Below are positions 43,251-56,719 of a stretch of DNA of 64,000 nucleotides, piece after piece. The first letter of the stretch is position 1, and every line of letters begins with the position of its first letter. The stretch comes from Coturnix japonica (lineage: Eukaryota; Chordata; Aves; Galliformes; Phasianidae). The translations under genes were made by a program, and so were the position numbers. The stretch covers positions 2,351,141-2,415,140 of the forward strand of contig NC_029541.1 in NCBI RefSeq assembly GCF_001577835.2. Direction: 5' to 3'. The notes beneath the pieces are model-generated. The model saw only the letters and a list, made by a program, of their open reading frames with translations, was not told where the DNA came from and made no database searches.

Positions 43251-45230
43251 TACCCGGCACCGCTGGGATAAAGGAGGAGGGGGGGGAGTGGAGATGGGTG
43301 TTGCCGTGGTGGTAATTGGGGGATGCGCAGAGTCGGAGGTGTAAAGGAGACAGTTGGGTGGGATAAGAAGGAAGAAAAGTGGGGTCCCGAGTGGTGGGGG
43401 TGTGTTGAAGGTGTGCAGAAGGGGATGGAGGGTGATGGTTGAACCCAAACTGAGAGATGGGGGGTCGGGGTGAGCAGCAAAGCGACCTGGTGCAACAAGA
43501 GGAGAGGTGCAGGTTAACCGGGGAGGGATGCATGGATGGCCACAGCCACACATACAGAACCACGACAGATCCGGCTCACTGTCAGAATAAAAACCAACCT
43601 ATAACAGCGTATTGAGGGCAAAATCAAAGAGAGGAGAGACCAGACAGGCACAGCCACAGAGCGGTGCTCAGTTCTGCATGCACTGAGCAGGGATCTGTGG
43701 GTAGAACGGAATGTCTACAGGCTGTCCCAATAGAAATTCACTGTACGCTCGGCAGCACCTCCCCGTGTGGTCTTTTTTCTTTCTGCCCCTGTGGTAAGTC
43801 TTTGTTTTGAGATATTAAAAGAATGCGATGATCCTCCAGAGCAGCCCAAACAAAAGCTCTTGCCCAGTTCTGGCATGTGCGAGGACACACCGTATCGATG
43901 GAAGAAAGAGATAGCTGCTGCATTACTCATCAGACCTGGGTTTTCCCATCGCTTCCAGCAGCTCGGGGCAGACGGGGTGAGGCAAAGCAGGGGCTCATGT
44001 GAGGGATGAGAGAACAACCCCCGGCCTCTCTCTGCAGGCTTTGTGTCTATGGACACAGAGATATCAGCTGTGCCATCCCGTGTTGGGATGAGAGCCAAGC
44101 AGAGCTCCTTGCAGGCTGGGTACCAGAGTGCTGGGTTAGAAAGGTGCTGTTGAATGCATCCACCCCACAGCATAGACAAGGCAAGGGAGTGCTGAAGTCG
44201 AGACGTGGGACACAGTCATGCACATCCCTGCAGCCTCAGGACTCGCAATGTCTTGCACCCTTGGTTTGTATTGCCATTGCCATTGCCTGTATGGAGGAGC
44301 AAATCAATCCCCGGTTTAACATCAGCCATCTCCCACCTGTGAGGGGTTGGGGTGGGTGTCCTGATGGCATCCTGAGTCAAAGCAGAGTGGCACCAATGAA
44401 TTATTCACTGCGCAGTAACAGGAGCTGCATTTCGATCTGAGGGCGGCCAGAGGGACCCGTAGGGGAGACAAACAAAGAGCAGATGAGATTAACTAAACTG
44501 CTGTAATTTCGATGTCAAAGTAAACAGATAGGATCCTGTTCAGGCACAGCCCAGAGGTTGCCGCCGAGTGGAAGGGGAAGAAGCAAAGCTCCCTGTTGCA
44601 ATAGAGCAGAGAATGTCTCTGGTGGAGACGAAAGCTCCTGCACACTTACAGCCCACACAGCCACAGCTGTAGGATCGCTCAGGGTTTGCCCAGCGGCCCA
44701 GGAAGCACTCGAGCACGATTTAGCCTTAAGCACACGTTTAATGTCCTCTTGATTTACAGGAATGCCTTCCAGAGGCTTTCCCCGGGATGAAAGGAAATGA
44801 CTCGGGTTGCTTCTCTTTCTGTTTCCAGCAGATAAATTCCTCTCCTCGGTTCTCCTCGCTGACACTCAGCCGAGGTATGCTTTTGTTCCAGGCTCCCTTC
44901 AGGAAGCCCTTTATAATGGAAATATCAAGGGACGCGGATCTAAGTCGGCTGGAATTCGCCGATAAGGATCCCTTCTTGTGGCCGTCTGTATTACCGCTGC
45001 TTCCTCAGCAGCAAACCCAAGGAAACCCAAGGAAAATCCCCAGCCCCATCCATAGCCATCCATCCCAGCTGTGCTCTCTGTAGCAGCACAGAGCTCTGTG
45101 TGTCTGCTAACACCGACGTGAAAGTCAGGCAGGAATTTGGCCCTGTGACAGGTCAACCTCAAAGCCAGTCTGATCGACCCGATGCTTCGTAAGGATGGGA
45201 GTTTGGTTCTCTTCCAGCCTGCTAGGTTTT

Positions 45231-45270
45231 TGTTATTATTATTATTATTATCGTTTGGATTATTATTTCT
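45231..45270. repeat. (ATT)n microsatellite
   Basis: Seven or so ATT units, interrupted by ATCGTTTGG and resumed briefly. Confidence 0.85.
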
Positions 45271-46382
45271 TAATGTAAATGGATGCTACAGCACTGCCTC
45301 TGTGTTACAAACATCCTTGTCGTGGTCAGAATAGACCCGTGTATAGCAGTCAGAACTTGGATAGGGAGAGGTGCCCTGCCAGGTTTTACAGAGCCAGAGG
45401 CAATAAAAAGACCAATGATCGCCTCTCATTAGTGGCCTCCCAGCCAACATCGTTCCCCTCCTGCTGTGGGGCAGCTCGGGCAGATGTGGAACCCATCCAT
45501 CCTCCAAAAACACCAAAGAAAGGGGTTTTGCTCTGATCTTCCCCTCTGGGAGCCCCATCCATCAGCAGAAGAAGGGAAACACATTAAGCAGCAAAACGGG
45601 AGCCTTTGGAAAAGGAATTTATGACCTATTGAATCTCACCATCGCAGAGCAAGGCCACCTCGGCACCTGCACCTACCGCAGCTGCTCAGTTTATCCCCCC
45701 ACCCCCTGCTCAGACCATCCAAGCCCAGCTAATCCCTCCAACCATCCATCCCAATGACTCTCTGTGTCGGTTTTGTGCCCAGGATGGGTGGCTGGAGGAT
45801 CGTTCTGCACAGCATCATTGGTCCCATAAGGGGATGCTGAACAGTTCAAGCTCCTGCTGCGTGTAGCTGCAGTGACAGCAGACATGCTGCAGACAGGGAT
45901 GGGTCATGGAAAGCACAAATCCTGCCCCATCCAGCCAGACAAGGCAAAGAAAAATGCATTGCTCTGAGCAGCTTTATATATAGAAGTTTAAGCAGTGAAG
46001 AACATCAAGAAGAGTAAGAAAACAGTAGGGGTAAGGGCTGAGCTACCAGCCATGGGCTGCCTATAGGGCTGCTGAAATGCTGAGCTGTTTCTATCAAAAA
46101 TAAGCAAACTTCCCCCAAAAAGCTTTCATGCTCAGTGCTGGAAACTTTTGAATCCCATGGTTGTGGCTCCAATATCCACTGCATGCAGGTAGATAATGAT
46201 GGGAGGCTGTGCCAGCTGGTGGCTGGGCAGGGATGTCACTGGGGTTGGGGATGTGGTGGGGGCACGATGGTGACTGTGACAGATGGACCCCAGTGCCCAA
46301 TGGAGGAGCTCCATCCTCAGCATTCCCAGTGAGGAGAAATTCATTGCTGAAGCATGAAGATAATATTCACACACAGCTCCAT

Positions 46383-46449
46383 ACTGGGTCTCCATTTGGG
46401 GTCCACACTGAGTCCCCATTTGGGGTCCACACTGGGTCTCCATTTGGGG
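46383..46449. repeat. 24-bp tandem repeat
   Basis: About 2.7 copies of TGGGTCTCCATTTGGGGTCC plus ACAC; the second copy differs at two positions. Recent by its low divergence. Confidence 0.85.
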
Positions 46450-49019
46450 AGGGTTGGCTGATGAGCAAAGGATGCGCTGACCCCCAAAGATCTTCTCCCT
46501 CTGAGCAGGAGCAGAGCAGCACGCAGCTACGGGACTGACACAAGACACAGGAGCTCTGCAGGCAGATGTCTGCTCTGCAGCCAGATATATGGGAGTTTGC
46601 TTTCAGGAGGTTTCCTGTGCAGACAAAGACTGCTTGAGAACAACAGTGGTGATGCTCGTTGGCAGCAACACCGATGCAGCGATCAGCAGCAGAACTGCTC
46701 AGTGCTGGATCAGCCCTCGTTTCAGCAAGCACAACTTGGGCTATTGGGAGTTCAGATGGGGACACGGCAGCAGTCGGCTGCATGATTTGCTGAGTGCCAT
46801 TCAGAGCTGGAAAACCACAAAGACTCAGCTGACAACAGCTCTCCAAGGCAGATCAAATTATCTGTGCATCTTAGGAAGGAAGCCGGGTCGTAACCCACTT
46901 ATTCCTAAAACATTCCCCCCTTTGCACCACCATCCACAACAGCTACAGCAACATCCAGGCCAGCTTCAGTAAATGTGCTTTGTCATCAGCACGTCCTCTG
47001 TGCCAAAGCCTAAGCGTGCCTGCTACTGAATTGGCATCTTAATTGCTTGTCAGTGTCAGACAGACAGCAACAGCCCTCCCGATGTGAGATGAGGTGAGAT
47101 GCATTGAATTCCTGCCCCAGAACGATGATCACCGATTGCAATTTGCTTTCAGCCACTTTGGGATGCCCTGCCCAACATACCAGGAGGGCTGCATAGGGAG
47201 GAACGAGCAGCCAGGGTTGTGTGCTGTCACCTGGTGCATATCTGCTGCTCGTGGAGCTGTGCAATGCATGAATTTGAGCGTCCATGGCACAGCTCAGCAG
47301 CACACGAGTAGGATTCAACCACACACACCATGAGTTACAATCTGCTCAGAGGAGATGAGAGCAGAATTCAGCCTTGTCACAGCAGCTGCGAGGCACCAGG
47401 ACCCAGAGGCAATGCCTGCTCATGGGAGCACTGAGAGAGATGCATAAAGTCCTTTTCACATTAAGTTATCTACAAGATCCTTTGGTTCTTTTCACATAGA
47501 GTTCCTTGCAAGCTCTCCTGGGTCTGCTGGATGCTATTAACACACTGGAGCCCCCCCCAGCAGCAGGGCAGGGTCATGCAGTAGCAGATACCGCTGGCTC
47601 AGCCCATGGATGCCATCTGCCGTCCAGAGAGCACCCAGAGGGGGAGGCGAACATCCACAGCACTGCTTTAAACACAAACCAACCCCAAGCGTGGAGAGTG
47701 CACCTGAATCACCTCCCAGCTCCCCAACAGTGGCTCACTGTCACCAATAGGGCAGGCACAGCCCTCTTGTTTTATCACCCACTCCTGTTTCCCACAGCAG
47801 CAGGAGCAGAGCTGCAGGACTCAAGGTGCAGCTGTGGAAGCCATCCAGGGAGAGATGGAATCCTCCCACTCACGTCTGGCAGAGTGATGGAACCAGAGAG
47901 TGCCAACACTGAGCTGCAGAGGGATGGAGAAACCTGAAGGATTTCCCCCCCTTCCTGTAGGGAATCTCAGCCCACGGAACGGATCTGGGATTTCCCATAG
48001 CTGAGAGCAGCCAGGGAGGGGGGCAGTACTCCCAAAGGAGGCTGCAGATGCTGTGCTTCTAATGCTGAGAGCTGTGATGCTGCACTGGGTCAGAGCCTGG
48101 CACACAGAGAGCTCACCCTATCTCTCATCACTAAGTAACCATAGATGTGTCCCTTCCCACTCTCCACTTACCTCTCTGTGCTAACAAAGCCATTTGTGAT
48201 CAAGCAACGTTATTAATGGGGAAATCACAGCTCCATCAGACACAGAGGCCTCCGAATGAGCATTAGCTGGGAGCACAGCAGAGCAGAGGTGGTTAAAAGG
48301 GTCAGAAGGCTCTACAGCTCCTACCTGAACACAGCCATGGGTAAAGCACTCCTATAGCGGGCATTGAGCCCCACAGAGCGATTGCTGCTGGCTGGAGACA
48401 GTGGGATTGGCTCAGTAATGAGAACTGGGTTTTGCTACAAAGCAGCTGACCCAGACCTGCTCCTTGCTGTGCTGCTGCTTCAGGAGCTCCCTCTTTCTCT
48501 CCTTCTCTACATGCTCGGCACATCTCCAGCTTTGATTACTGACCGTCTCCACCACCCCTCCCCCCGTCGTCTCATCCCCTCGCTCCCCGACATCTCTTCA
48601 TTAAGTCCTGCAGCGGGTTTATTCCCATGGCGCTGCTTTGTCTGCCTCGCTCTGCAGCGTTTCTGGAAGGAGAAAGCCAAGGAGCAGCCCCCCAGCTGTG
48701 CTGCAGGCAGACAAAGGCAGCGGATTCCTCCTCCTCCCCTCGCTCCAGTTAAACAAAGGCAGAGCAGAGCCCAGGACCCGGTCCTGCTGCAATAACAAGA
48801 GGATGGGAAAGCAGGGAGCATTGGGCTGTGCAATGTGTGGGAAAGGTTCCTTAAGGACAAAGGAAAACACTTCGTTAAGAGTTAAGAGACTCTCAGCTGT
48901 GCAGAGGCGGCTGAAACAGAGATTTTCTGTGCCGGGAGTCGCAGGGTTTGTTCTGGAGACCGATCCCTCCCATCCTCCTCCGGTTCTCAAAGGGATGCGC
49001 TGCTACTTTGGGGTTGCAT

Positions 49020-49190
49020 GCCCCAAACAGAGCCAGGTCCGGTCCAACCAAGGCAGGATGTACCGGCGGACCCCGACCCGGTGGGACGGGATAGAACCGG
49101 GGTGGTCGGCCCCAGTGAGAGCTGCGATGGAGGCAGCGGCCGCACGGTGTCCCCCGCGCTCCGCCATCCCCAAAACGGGGCTGGGATGAG
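49020..49190. promoter_or_regulatory. Orphan CpG-rich patch downstream of KLHDC8A
   Basis: Roughly 16 CpGs in about 160 bp by eye, including CCGGCGG, CCCGACCCGG and GCGGCCGC, against a CpG-poor background. No coding exon is linked to it. Confidence 0.55.
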
Positions 49191-50010
49191 CTGGAAGGAA
49201 AAAGGGCTGCATCCCTATTGGGACACCTCGCTGTTCTTACAGTCGTAGCCCATAGCACAGACCGCGCTCATGCGAGGGGTTTTCTAGGGGCAGCTTTTAA
49301 TGATGCTACACAAGCTTGGAGTGTCAGCCAGCGGCTCGAACCCTCCCAGATGAAGGAATGAAACCAAACAGAAGCCATAGGCTCCCTTGCCTCCCTACAG
49401 AGTGAAGCTACAGGAAAACCCTTGCCCAGTACTCCAGGCAGAGCTCCTTTCTGCTCCTTTCTCCTAAAACTGAACAGAAGATCCCAAATAACTGTAGGAA
49501 CTGAAGTCCAATTGGAGGCTATCTGTATGTGAAACCCTACAAAGGCATTTTTGTGCTATTCCTGGGCCAAAAGTAACACCCAGCCTCTGCAAAGCAGTCC
49601 TTTGAGCATCCATCCCTCCCAGGAGCATGGGCAGCTCACTTGCAAAGTGACAGTCACAGCTATGAGCCTGCAGGAAAAGCCTTGCTATGAAGGCAATAGA
49701 ATGATCCCCTACACCTGGATACAGACTTGGAGTTTCCCTTCTTGCACACGCCAAGGAGAAAACACAGACCTCAGAGCACCCAAAGGGAATCACGTCTGCT
49801 CTCCCCACTCCAACTCTCACCTGACTGAGCCCTCCAAACATGTGCTGGGTTCAGGTGGCAGCAGGGAGATGCTCACCCACATCCCCACCCTGCAGAGCCC
49901 TTCCTGCTGGCAGGACACACAGCACAAACACTGCAAGCAGTCCCTTCCTCTGGGTTTCCCCCCACCCCCAGAAGCTCTGAAGGAGACCAGAGGGGCCCAC
50001 AGAGCCACTG

Positions 50011-50207
50011 CTAGGAGTCAGAAAGGCAAAGGGCTTCCACTGCATTGCTCAATCCCTGGCTCACCCCACCGACCGCCAGCAGCAGGCTGCCCCTCAGCAC
50101 GATGCTGGAGCAAGCACAGCGTGGGGTGGGCATAGGGGGCAAGCTCTCCCATTTGTTCTTCTCAGGATGGAAAGCTTCTGCAGACTCCAGGACGGTCGGC
50201 TGGTTTC
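50011..50207 (-). CDS. KLHDC8A: KLHDC8A last coding exon
   Basis: 197 bp: NQPTVLESAEAFHPEKNKWE and onward to SDS and stop. Acceptor GTCTCCAG. Confidence 0.95.
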
Positions 50208-52828
50208 CTGGAGACACAAAGTGAGGCAGCAGGTCACCAGAGAACATCTCTTTGCCCTCTTTGTCTGCACCCCAAAGCCCATCCCCCTCAGGCCAGGTCT
50301 CCCCACTCTATAATGACTCTTCTGTGCCTTTAAAGTGTCACCACCGACCCCAGGGCCTCACCCAGTCCCCCAGCCACGACGACTCTGCCTTTCAGGTAAC
50401 CAGCCACAAAGTCTGCTCGTCGTTTCTTCAGGTAGAAGGAGCGCTCCATCTTCATCCAGCCACCTACCAGGGGCAGCACAGACAGCAACACAGCAGCACT
50501 CAGCACCATAGAATCATTAAGGTTGGAAAAGACCTTGAAGATCACCAAGTTGTGGCAGCCCACCCCCACTGTGCCCTTCTCTCAGTGTCACATCTCCATA
50601 GTTCCTGAACACCCCCAGGGATGGTAACCCCACCACCCATCTGCCTCTCTGGCCTCCTGCCCCTGGGGCAGCACACCCATAGTGCAATAAAACCCACAAT
50701 ACAGGGGTCAGCTTCCTCATCAAACCACCTCATCAAACCCAACAGCTACAGAACCCCTCTGGACCCCACTTTCCCCCCCTCTTATTAACCCCCACTACCC
50801 ACAAAAGCCAGCAGGTGAGAGTCAATAGCCCCACTACTCGCCCCAATAGCACATCCCCACGTGCACCCACCCTCACCCACGGACCAGGGACAGAGCTGTG
50901 ACATCCCACCTTGCTCAAAGTCAAACACATCCACGGTCCTCATGAACTTGGGTTGCCGATAGAGCCGGCCCTGCCGCAGACCCCCGAGGCTGAACAGTTT
51001 ATCTTCAGTGGGCACAAAGCTGGAGAAGGCTCTTTTATTGGGGATGTTGGGAAACTTGGTCCACGATCTGGTCTCGGTGTCAAAGACCTCGAAGGCATTG
51101 ATAGCGTACTTGGACTGCCTTCCCCCTGGGTGAAGGGATGGGAAGAAAAGGATCAGCAACAGCCAAGAGTCAATAGCAGCAGGACCAAGAGGATGCTCCT
51201 GGGGTTGAATGAGAGCAAGCTGCCACCAACAGCACCCTGTGTTCCCTCTTTAGTAATTGCAGCTGAATGAAACTGAAACACCCCATTTCTCAGTGCATCA
51301 CACCTTCCTCTTCCCTCCAAGCCAGCAGCTGAAGGCAGCCAGTGCAGGAAGGTGCTTGGTATGCATTGGTTTAACCAAGACAAACGCGTGTCGGAGAAGG
51401 GATCAGCACTGGGGGAGGTTTGCAATTCAGATGAGCTCAGCGCCGGCACAAAGCAGCGATCCCAACAGAGCAGCAGAGCCAGAGCAGCTGCTGCCACGAC
51501 CCACAGACGTGCATTATTGTCCCCCCATCAGATGCAAGGGGACACGGCTGCTTTCAGCCTGGATGCTCCGTGTGCCTTTGAAGCAGAGCTTTGGCTCGCT
51601 ACAGGGCCCACAGAGTGTTTGCTGGCAGCAAACAAACTACAGAATAGATCAAAAGAGCCTTTTCTGGTGGCACCCTACAGACAGGCAGCACTGGGAGGTG
51701 GTTTGAGCCACTGGGACTGCTGGGTTTGATCACAGCTTTGCTGCTGGTACAGTTCACTTGGCTGTGAGCCTCCAGCAGCATTAGTTTCCCTTTCTGTAGC
51801 AAGAATGAAAACCCTTCCCCAAGCCTATGGAGCCATCTCAGTGCCTGAGGAGCTGAAGGCAGGTGCTTACCCAGCACGTAGATCTTGGTGCCCCGCAGGA
51901 AGGAGGTGGCTGCGTACCGTGCTGTGGGCATGGCTGCCAGTGACACCCAGATGTCCTTCAACATGTCGTAGTGCTGCAGGTAGTTGTGTGGTCGTAGGTC
52001 GGCTCCCATCCCTCCGGCTGCATACACTCTGTAGTCTGGGTAGGGCCAAGGAGTGAGAAACTACAGGGTTAGTATGGAAAAGCAAACCCGAAGGATCTGG
52101 GGAGCTATTGCTGTTGCTGGTCTCTTGCATTGAACTGATCTGACATTGCCGAGCACAGAGAGAAAACCAGCTCTGAAATGGCAAATGCTCTTTGTAACTA
52201 TTCCTTGATGGCAGTTTTTAAGGCTATTTAAGCAGCTTGGAGCTGCCAGAAACATGGCCAGGTCTCAGCCATTGCAGCTCATACTGCTGCCTCCATCTGC
52301 TTTTGGCAGCCAAGAATGGTCCATTGGCGGAACATGGCAGCCACATGAAGCTCAGCCTCTATAAGCAAAGAAGAAGGGGTTGGGGAGCATTGCCCAGAAA
52401 ACACTTATGCCCCATGCACAGAGAGATGCTAAACCACCCCCACCCTCCTTACCTTTTGCTGTCACCGAGATGCCCATGGCTGCCTCCCTGAGCGAATTCC
52501 TCTTCTTCCACTTGCCCTCATCCACGTTGTACATCTCCACTATCTTCAATGGCGCTTGGTTGGCTCCAACACCCCCAATCACCATAATCCTTTTGCCCAA
52601 CGTGGCCACTGCCACCCCAGCCCTGGCTGTGGGCATAGGGGGCAGCGACGTCCACTGGTCGGCCTCGGGGGAATAGACCTCAAAGCAGTCCATGGGGACA
52701 CCGTTGTCATCGCAGCCCCCGATGGCAAACACTTGCCCTCCCACCTCCACCAGTGTGGAGTAAACCCGACGGCTCGGCAGAGGGGCGAGGGTCTTCCATT
52801 GGAAATCTCTGGTGTTGGCCACCTCCAT
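50011..52828 (-). CDS. KLHDC8A: KLHDC8A, kelch domain-containing protein 8A
   Basis: Five coding exons (52828-52453, 52035-51871, 51125-50910, 50463-50362, 50207-50011) join in phase to 351 aa; human is 350 aa. The product is a beta-propeller made almost wholly of kelch repeats, with no BTB or enzymatic domain, and presumably acts as a protein-binding scaffold. Each blade shows the GG pair followed by a Trp or Tyr: GG37-38 and W59; GG85-86 and W107; AAGGMG at 132-136; further LGGRQ, SLGGLRQ, VAGGLG and AVGGV. I chose the ATG at 52828 (MEVANTRDFQW) because it matches the human start. An in-frame ATG five codons upstream at 52843 is possible. The C-terminus EALCLSDS agrees with human. No disruption is seen. 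Confidence 0.95.
50362..50463 (-). CDS. KLHDC8A: KLHDC8A coding exon 4
   Basis: 102 bp: GWMKMERSFYLKKRRADFVA and onward to VVAGGLG. Acceptor CTGGTAG, donor CTGG|GTGAGG. Confidence 0.95.
50506..50690 (-). mobile_element. CR1 LINE 3' fragment in KLHDC8A intron
   Basis: CATAGAATCATTAAGGTTGG, AAAAGACCTTGAAGATCACC, CACCCCCAGGGATGGTAACC and the following CACCACC block are complement CR1 3' sequence. Among the better preserved copies in the window. Confidence 0.9.
50910..51125 (-). CDS. KLHDC8A: KLHDC8A coding exon 3
   Basis: 216 bp: GRQSKYAINAFEVFDTETRS and onward to DVFDFEQ. Acceptor TTCACCCAG, donor CAAG|GTGGGA. The G-rich exon start allows other AG choices, but only 51125 keeps the conserved LGGRQ. 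Confidence 0.93.
51871..52035 (-). CDS. KLHDC8A: KLHDC8A coding exon 2
   Basis: 165 bp: DYRVYAAGGMGADLRPHN and onward to FLRGTKIYVLG. Acceptor CTACCCAG, donor CTGG|GTAAGC. Confidence 0.95.
52453..52828 (-). CDS. KLHDC8A: KLHDC8A first coding exon
   Basis: 376 coding bases; the exon itself probably begins at 52866 after acceptor TTTTGCAG, giving a short 5' UTR part. Donor AAAAG|GTAAGG, ends after one base. Confidence 0.92.
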
Positions 52829-55800
52829 GGTGTCAGCATCCATCTGCTGCTGGTGGGGCAGCTATGCTGCAAAACACAGCGGGGAGGTGCAAGAGGAATG
52901 CAAAGCTCAGAGCAGAGCAAACCCCAAACGCCCCCCAATGCCAGCAGTACCTCTGCCTGCAGCTCTGCTCATCCTGCAGATCCACGTCTGCCTCGGCAGC
53001 TCATGCAGGGCTGAGCCTAAAAATAAAACGAAACAAAAGGGGGAAAAGCAATGAAAATAAAACAAACCCAGGCAAGGGAGAGGTTGGAGTCGCTTTGGTT
53101 CCTGAGCATCCCCACCCCTGAGTGATATTCAGAGCAAGGAGGCTGCAAGCTGTCTGCTCCCTCCCCTGCAGCATCTCTGCCTGCTGGGGAACTTCTCTCC
53201 TTGCATCTTCCAAGCTTATTTCTCCTCCTGACCCTTGTGATGCTGCGATACAGCAATGAGCCACGCCAGGCTCCAGCTCTGGCTGCAAACCCCTCCTTCC
53301 ATCCTCTCCCCCCGCAGGCTGGCCCTTAAGCAACACAGATGAGATTAATTAGTGCAGGAAGACAGAGAGAGGGCAAGCAGGAGGAGGGAAAGCAGCTGCT
53401 CATCCACCATGCAGGGTGGTGCTTTTTGCACTGAGCATCCCTACCTGTGTGCCCCAGATTGGGTAACAACGTCCTTTAGAACAAAGCAAGGTTTGTCTCT
53501 GTCCTTGCATGCTGTTGCATTGGGATGGGGCCATTCCCACTTGTCCCCATTTGCAGCCCCCAAGACTTTCCCAGTTACCCCATCACCTTCTCTATAGGGA
53601 GATCTGAAGGTGACTTGCACACTCCTTCAGTTTCTGCTTTTGCACGACTCAAAGGACATCAAAATCACATCACTTACAAGCATAAAACCCAATGGACTTA
53701 ACGGGGTCGAAGGAACACAGTGCAGCAGTGCTGCATCCCATCCAGCAGCCAAAAGGAAAGGGGCAAACAACAGATGAGGTTGGCAGCTGCTATTCTCCCC
53801 CCCATTCTGCAGCACCTCGTGCTCTGATGTGCATCAGCAAAGCAGCACAGGGAGGGGGGTTAAGCAGCTCCAGACTACAGCCTTAGTGAATAATTAATCT
53901 TCTCTCCAGGTGAACTGTCATGCATCATCATGGACAAATGCAGCGTGGCCGAGTGCATTAGAAAAGCTCCTATCTGCAGGCACAGGATGGATTTGAAGCC
54001 TGACCTTTGCTAAGTCGTCCTCTGCCCCCCTGTGCTATGATAAAGCACAGCCCTGGGATGAAGCCCAGCCCTCCGACAGCACAACAGCACCGCTGTGCCA
54101 GACAGCTTCCCCGCTGCCATTCATTACAGAGAGCTGCATCTCAAGGATAATGTTCTTTTTTTAGCAAAGCATTGCCTCAAAAAACTCCTTTCCAGCACAC
54201 AGACACGTGAGCATTACTCAAAGCAATGGGGGTGAGCAGAGCAAGAGCTGCAAACTCAGCCCAGCTGTGGCTCAATTCAGCTGCCTTGGCAGAAGGAGAG
54301 TTGAAGAATTCTCTGTTTTTCCTCTTTCATGCTCTTAAAAGCAGATCGGGGTCAGTCTGAAGCTCTCCATTGCTTTGTCTGGGGCTCTCCAGCATCACCT
54401 GGAAAGCATCGCTGTGTTGGAGGAGCTGCCAAACATGCTGACCCAATGCCCCACTGCACTGCAGCCATATTCTGCTCCAGGCAGAGGGAATTATCACTTA
54501 ATTATACCAAACACATCAGAAGCATTAACGTTTTTTTTCCCCCTAAATGGCCATGTTAGGATCAAAATGAATGGTAATTGCTTTCCTATCAGAGGACGTG
54601 GTAGGCAGAGAGCTGAGCCCACACCAGGGTCTGTTCTGGTGGCATTTATTGCCCACAATAAGTTGGGATTTATAGGAGAGGCTGTGCTAAATTAATTGAG
54701 GCTCTGGGCTGCCCAAATAGGGCAGGCTTCATCCCCAAACCCATTACTGCCACCTGGGGCTGCCAATGCTCCCTTTCTCACACCCCCTCCCTGGGATTTA
54801 GATGCTTTTATGCTTCAGGTTTGATATTCCTCAGCTGGGGGGGATGCAATGGAGCACAGATCATGAGCCCATCCTGTACAATGCTGGACAACTTGCTCTG
54901 AAGCCCCAGAATAATCGCACAGCTGCAGCTCATCCCTCCCTTTAGGGACCCCACAATGATGCAGGTGACCATTCGTACCCCCCTCAGCACTTCCCATGGC
55001 AGCATTAGGGCTGCACAAAGCTGACCCTCATCACGACCACCCCAAATGGGTCACCACCACCAAACAGTGATGGGCCAGACCCAGGGTTCCTGCAGGAGCA
55101 TCCCTGCTTCCACCCATGTGCTGTCAGTGGGGTTAAAACAAAGCTGCCACAGGGAAACCTAATAGAGACATTGCTCCCCATTGAGAAAAAGCTTGTACTC
55201 ACCTCGGTGCCATGCCAGATAAACCCTGAGCTGTCCTGCAGTGAGGCTGCAAATGGAGCAGAGCACAGCCAGGGTTTGTTCCAAGCAAACACAGAGATGG
55301 GCGTCACAGGAACGGGGACAACAGGAGCTGGAAATAGCACAAACCTTGGGAAGGAATCACAGCTCCACGCAGGAGTCAGCAGCTCCAGCTCGGATCTGTC
55401 GGCACTGTGAAAGAAAGAGCAGGGAGAGATGACACAGCACAGCAGTGAGGATGAGGGGAAACCACAGCGTCCCACATGGCTCTGCTATGGGGACACAGAA
55501 GGAGGAGATCCTATAGAGCATCCCCGCCTGCAAGGATGGGGGGATTTTGTCAAGATGTGAAATTAATAGCAAAGAAAACAAACAAAAAAGGAGAGAGAGA
55601 GATAGGAAGGGAAGGGCAGCAATCATTTCCTTGGGGCTGTTTTCTCTTGGATGCAGCACATCCCAAATAAAGATGGTGATGAAAAGTTCCTGGTGCGGAG
55701 CAGCGCCCACCCCTCACTGTTAATCAGTGTAAATGGGGGGAGCTGCTTTTTCCTCCTGGCATCACAGAGCGAGCACCCATAATTAACATCAGCACAGTGA

Positions 55801-56719
55801 GGACAGGCCCTTTGGGGTCAGGCTTTAGCAAATGATGGCCAAATTCATGTAAGCCCCTTAGAAAAGCCTTGAGCTCGGTGCTGCCTTTGCATCTCATCGC
55901 TCAGGCTCTGGCAGCTGAGATTTCAAACAGAGATGCTTAGCCTGGTATTTCTGACCCCTCTTCACACTGAATCGAGTTTCCTTGCCATAGTAACGGCCAC
56001 CAGGAAAAATAACAGCAACCAGAGCCCAGCAGCTCCCTGCCTTCCACTGCATGTCACCCCAATGGCTTTCAAGGAGATTTCTAATTACAATGCTTTTGCT
56101 AGGGGAACAAATGACACCTTGGTGCACAAGGAGCTCGTTTTGAGCCTCACTTTGCAGGCAGATGGAGGACTCTAACTCTAACTGAGCTCCATGGCTGCCC
56201 TGCAGAGTGGTCCCCTGAGGTCCTTTGCAGTCATATACAGTTTGCTGAGGCTGCTGCTGGTTGGGGGGGGAGGCAGAGAGGTCATGCTCAGCTCACAACC
56301 CTGCAATAGGGACTGATGGCAGCAGATGGGACAGGGAGAGAAGACGCATCAAGACCCTCTGGTTACGTTGATAATACATCTCAGTTGGTCTGTATTTAAG
56401 CTGCATCTCTTTGGAGAGAGCACAGAGAGAACACTATGGGGCACCCAGTGCTGCTCCCAAGGCCTGGACAAGGGGGAGGGGCGGAAAATATTCCATTAGG
56501 GGACAAATGGAACAACAAAACACATGGAAAAAAATGGGGAGGGGGGGGGAACCAAACAAACGATCTCCTCGTGCCACTTATTAAAGGAGAAAACACAACC
56601 CCAGAGCTTTGTTCTGGCTGCACACACACGGTGCTGCAACCAAAGCACCCCCAGCATCCCAAACCCCCCAAACCCCCCCCAACGACCCCCCTCCATAACC
56701 TGAACGCTGTGCTTCCAGC

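Larger units (their letters stand above)
43251..50010. other. Intergenic interval NUAK2 - KLHDC8A
   Basis: Mostly single-copy-looking DNA that includes the KLHDC8A 3' UTR. Candidate minus-strand polyadenylation hexamers are ATTAAA at 49301-49296 and AATAAA at 48623-48618. It also has an ATT microsatellite (45231-45250), a 24-bp tandem (46383-46449) and a CpG-rich patch (49020-49190). No protein gene supported. Confidence 0.65.
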
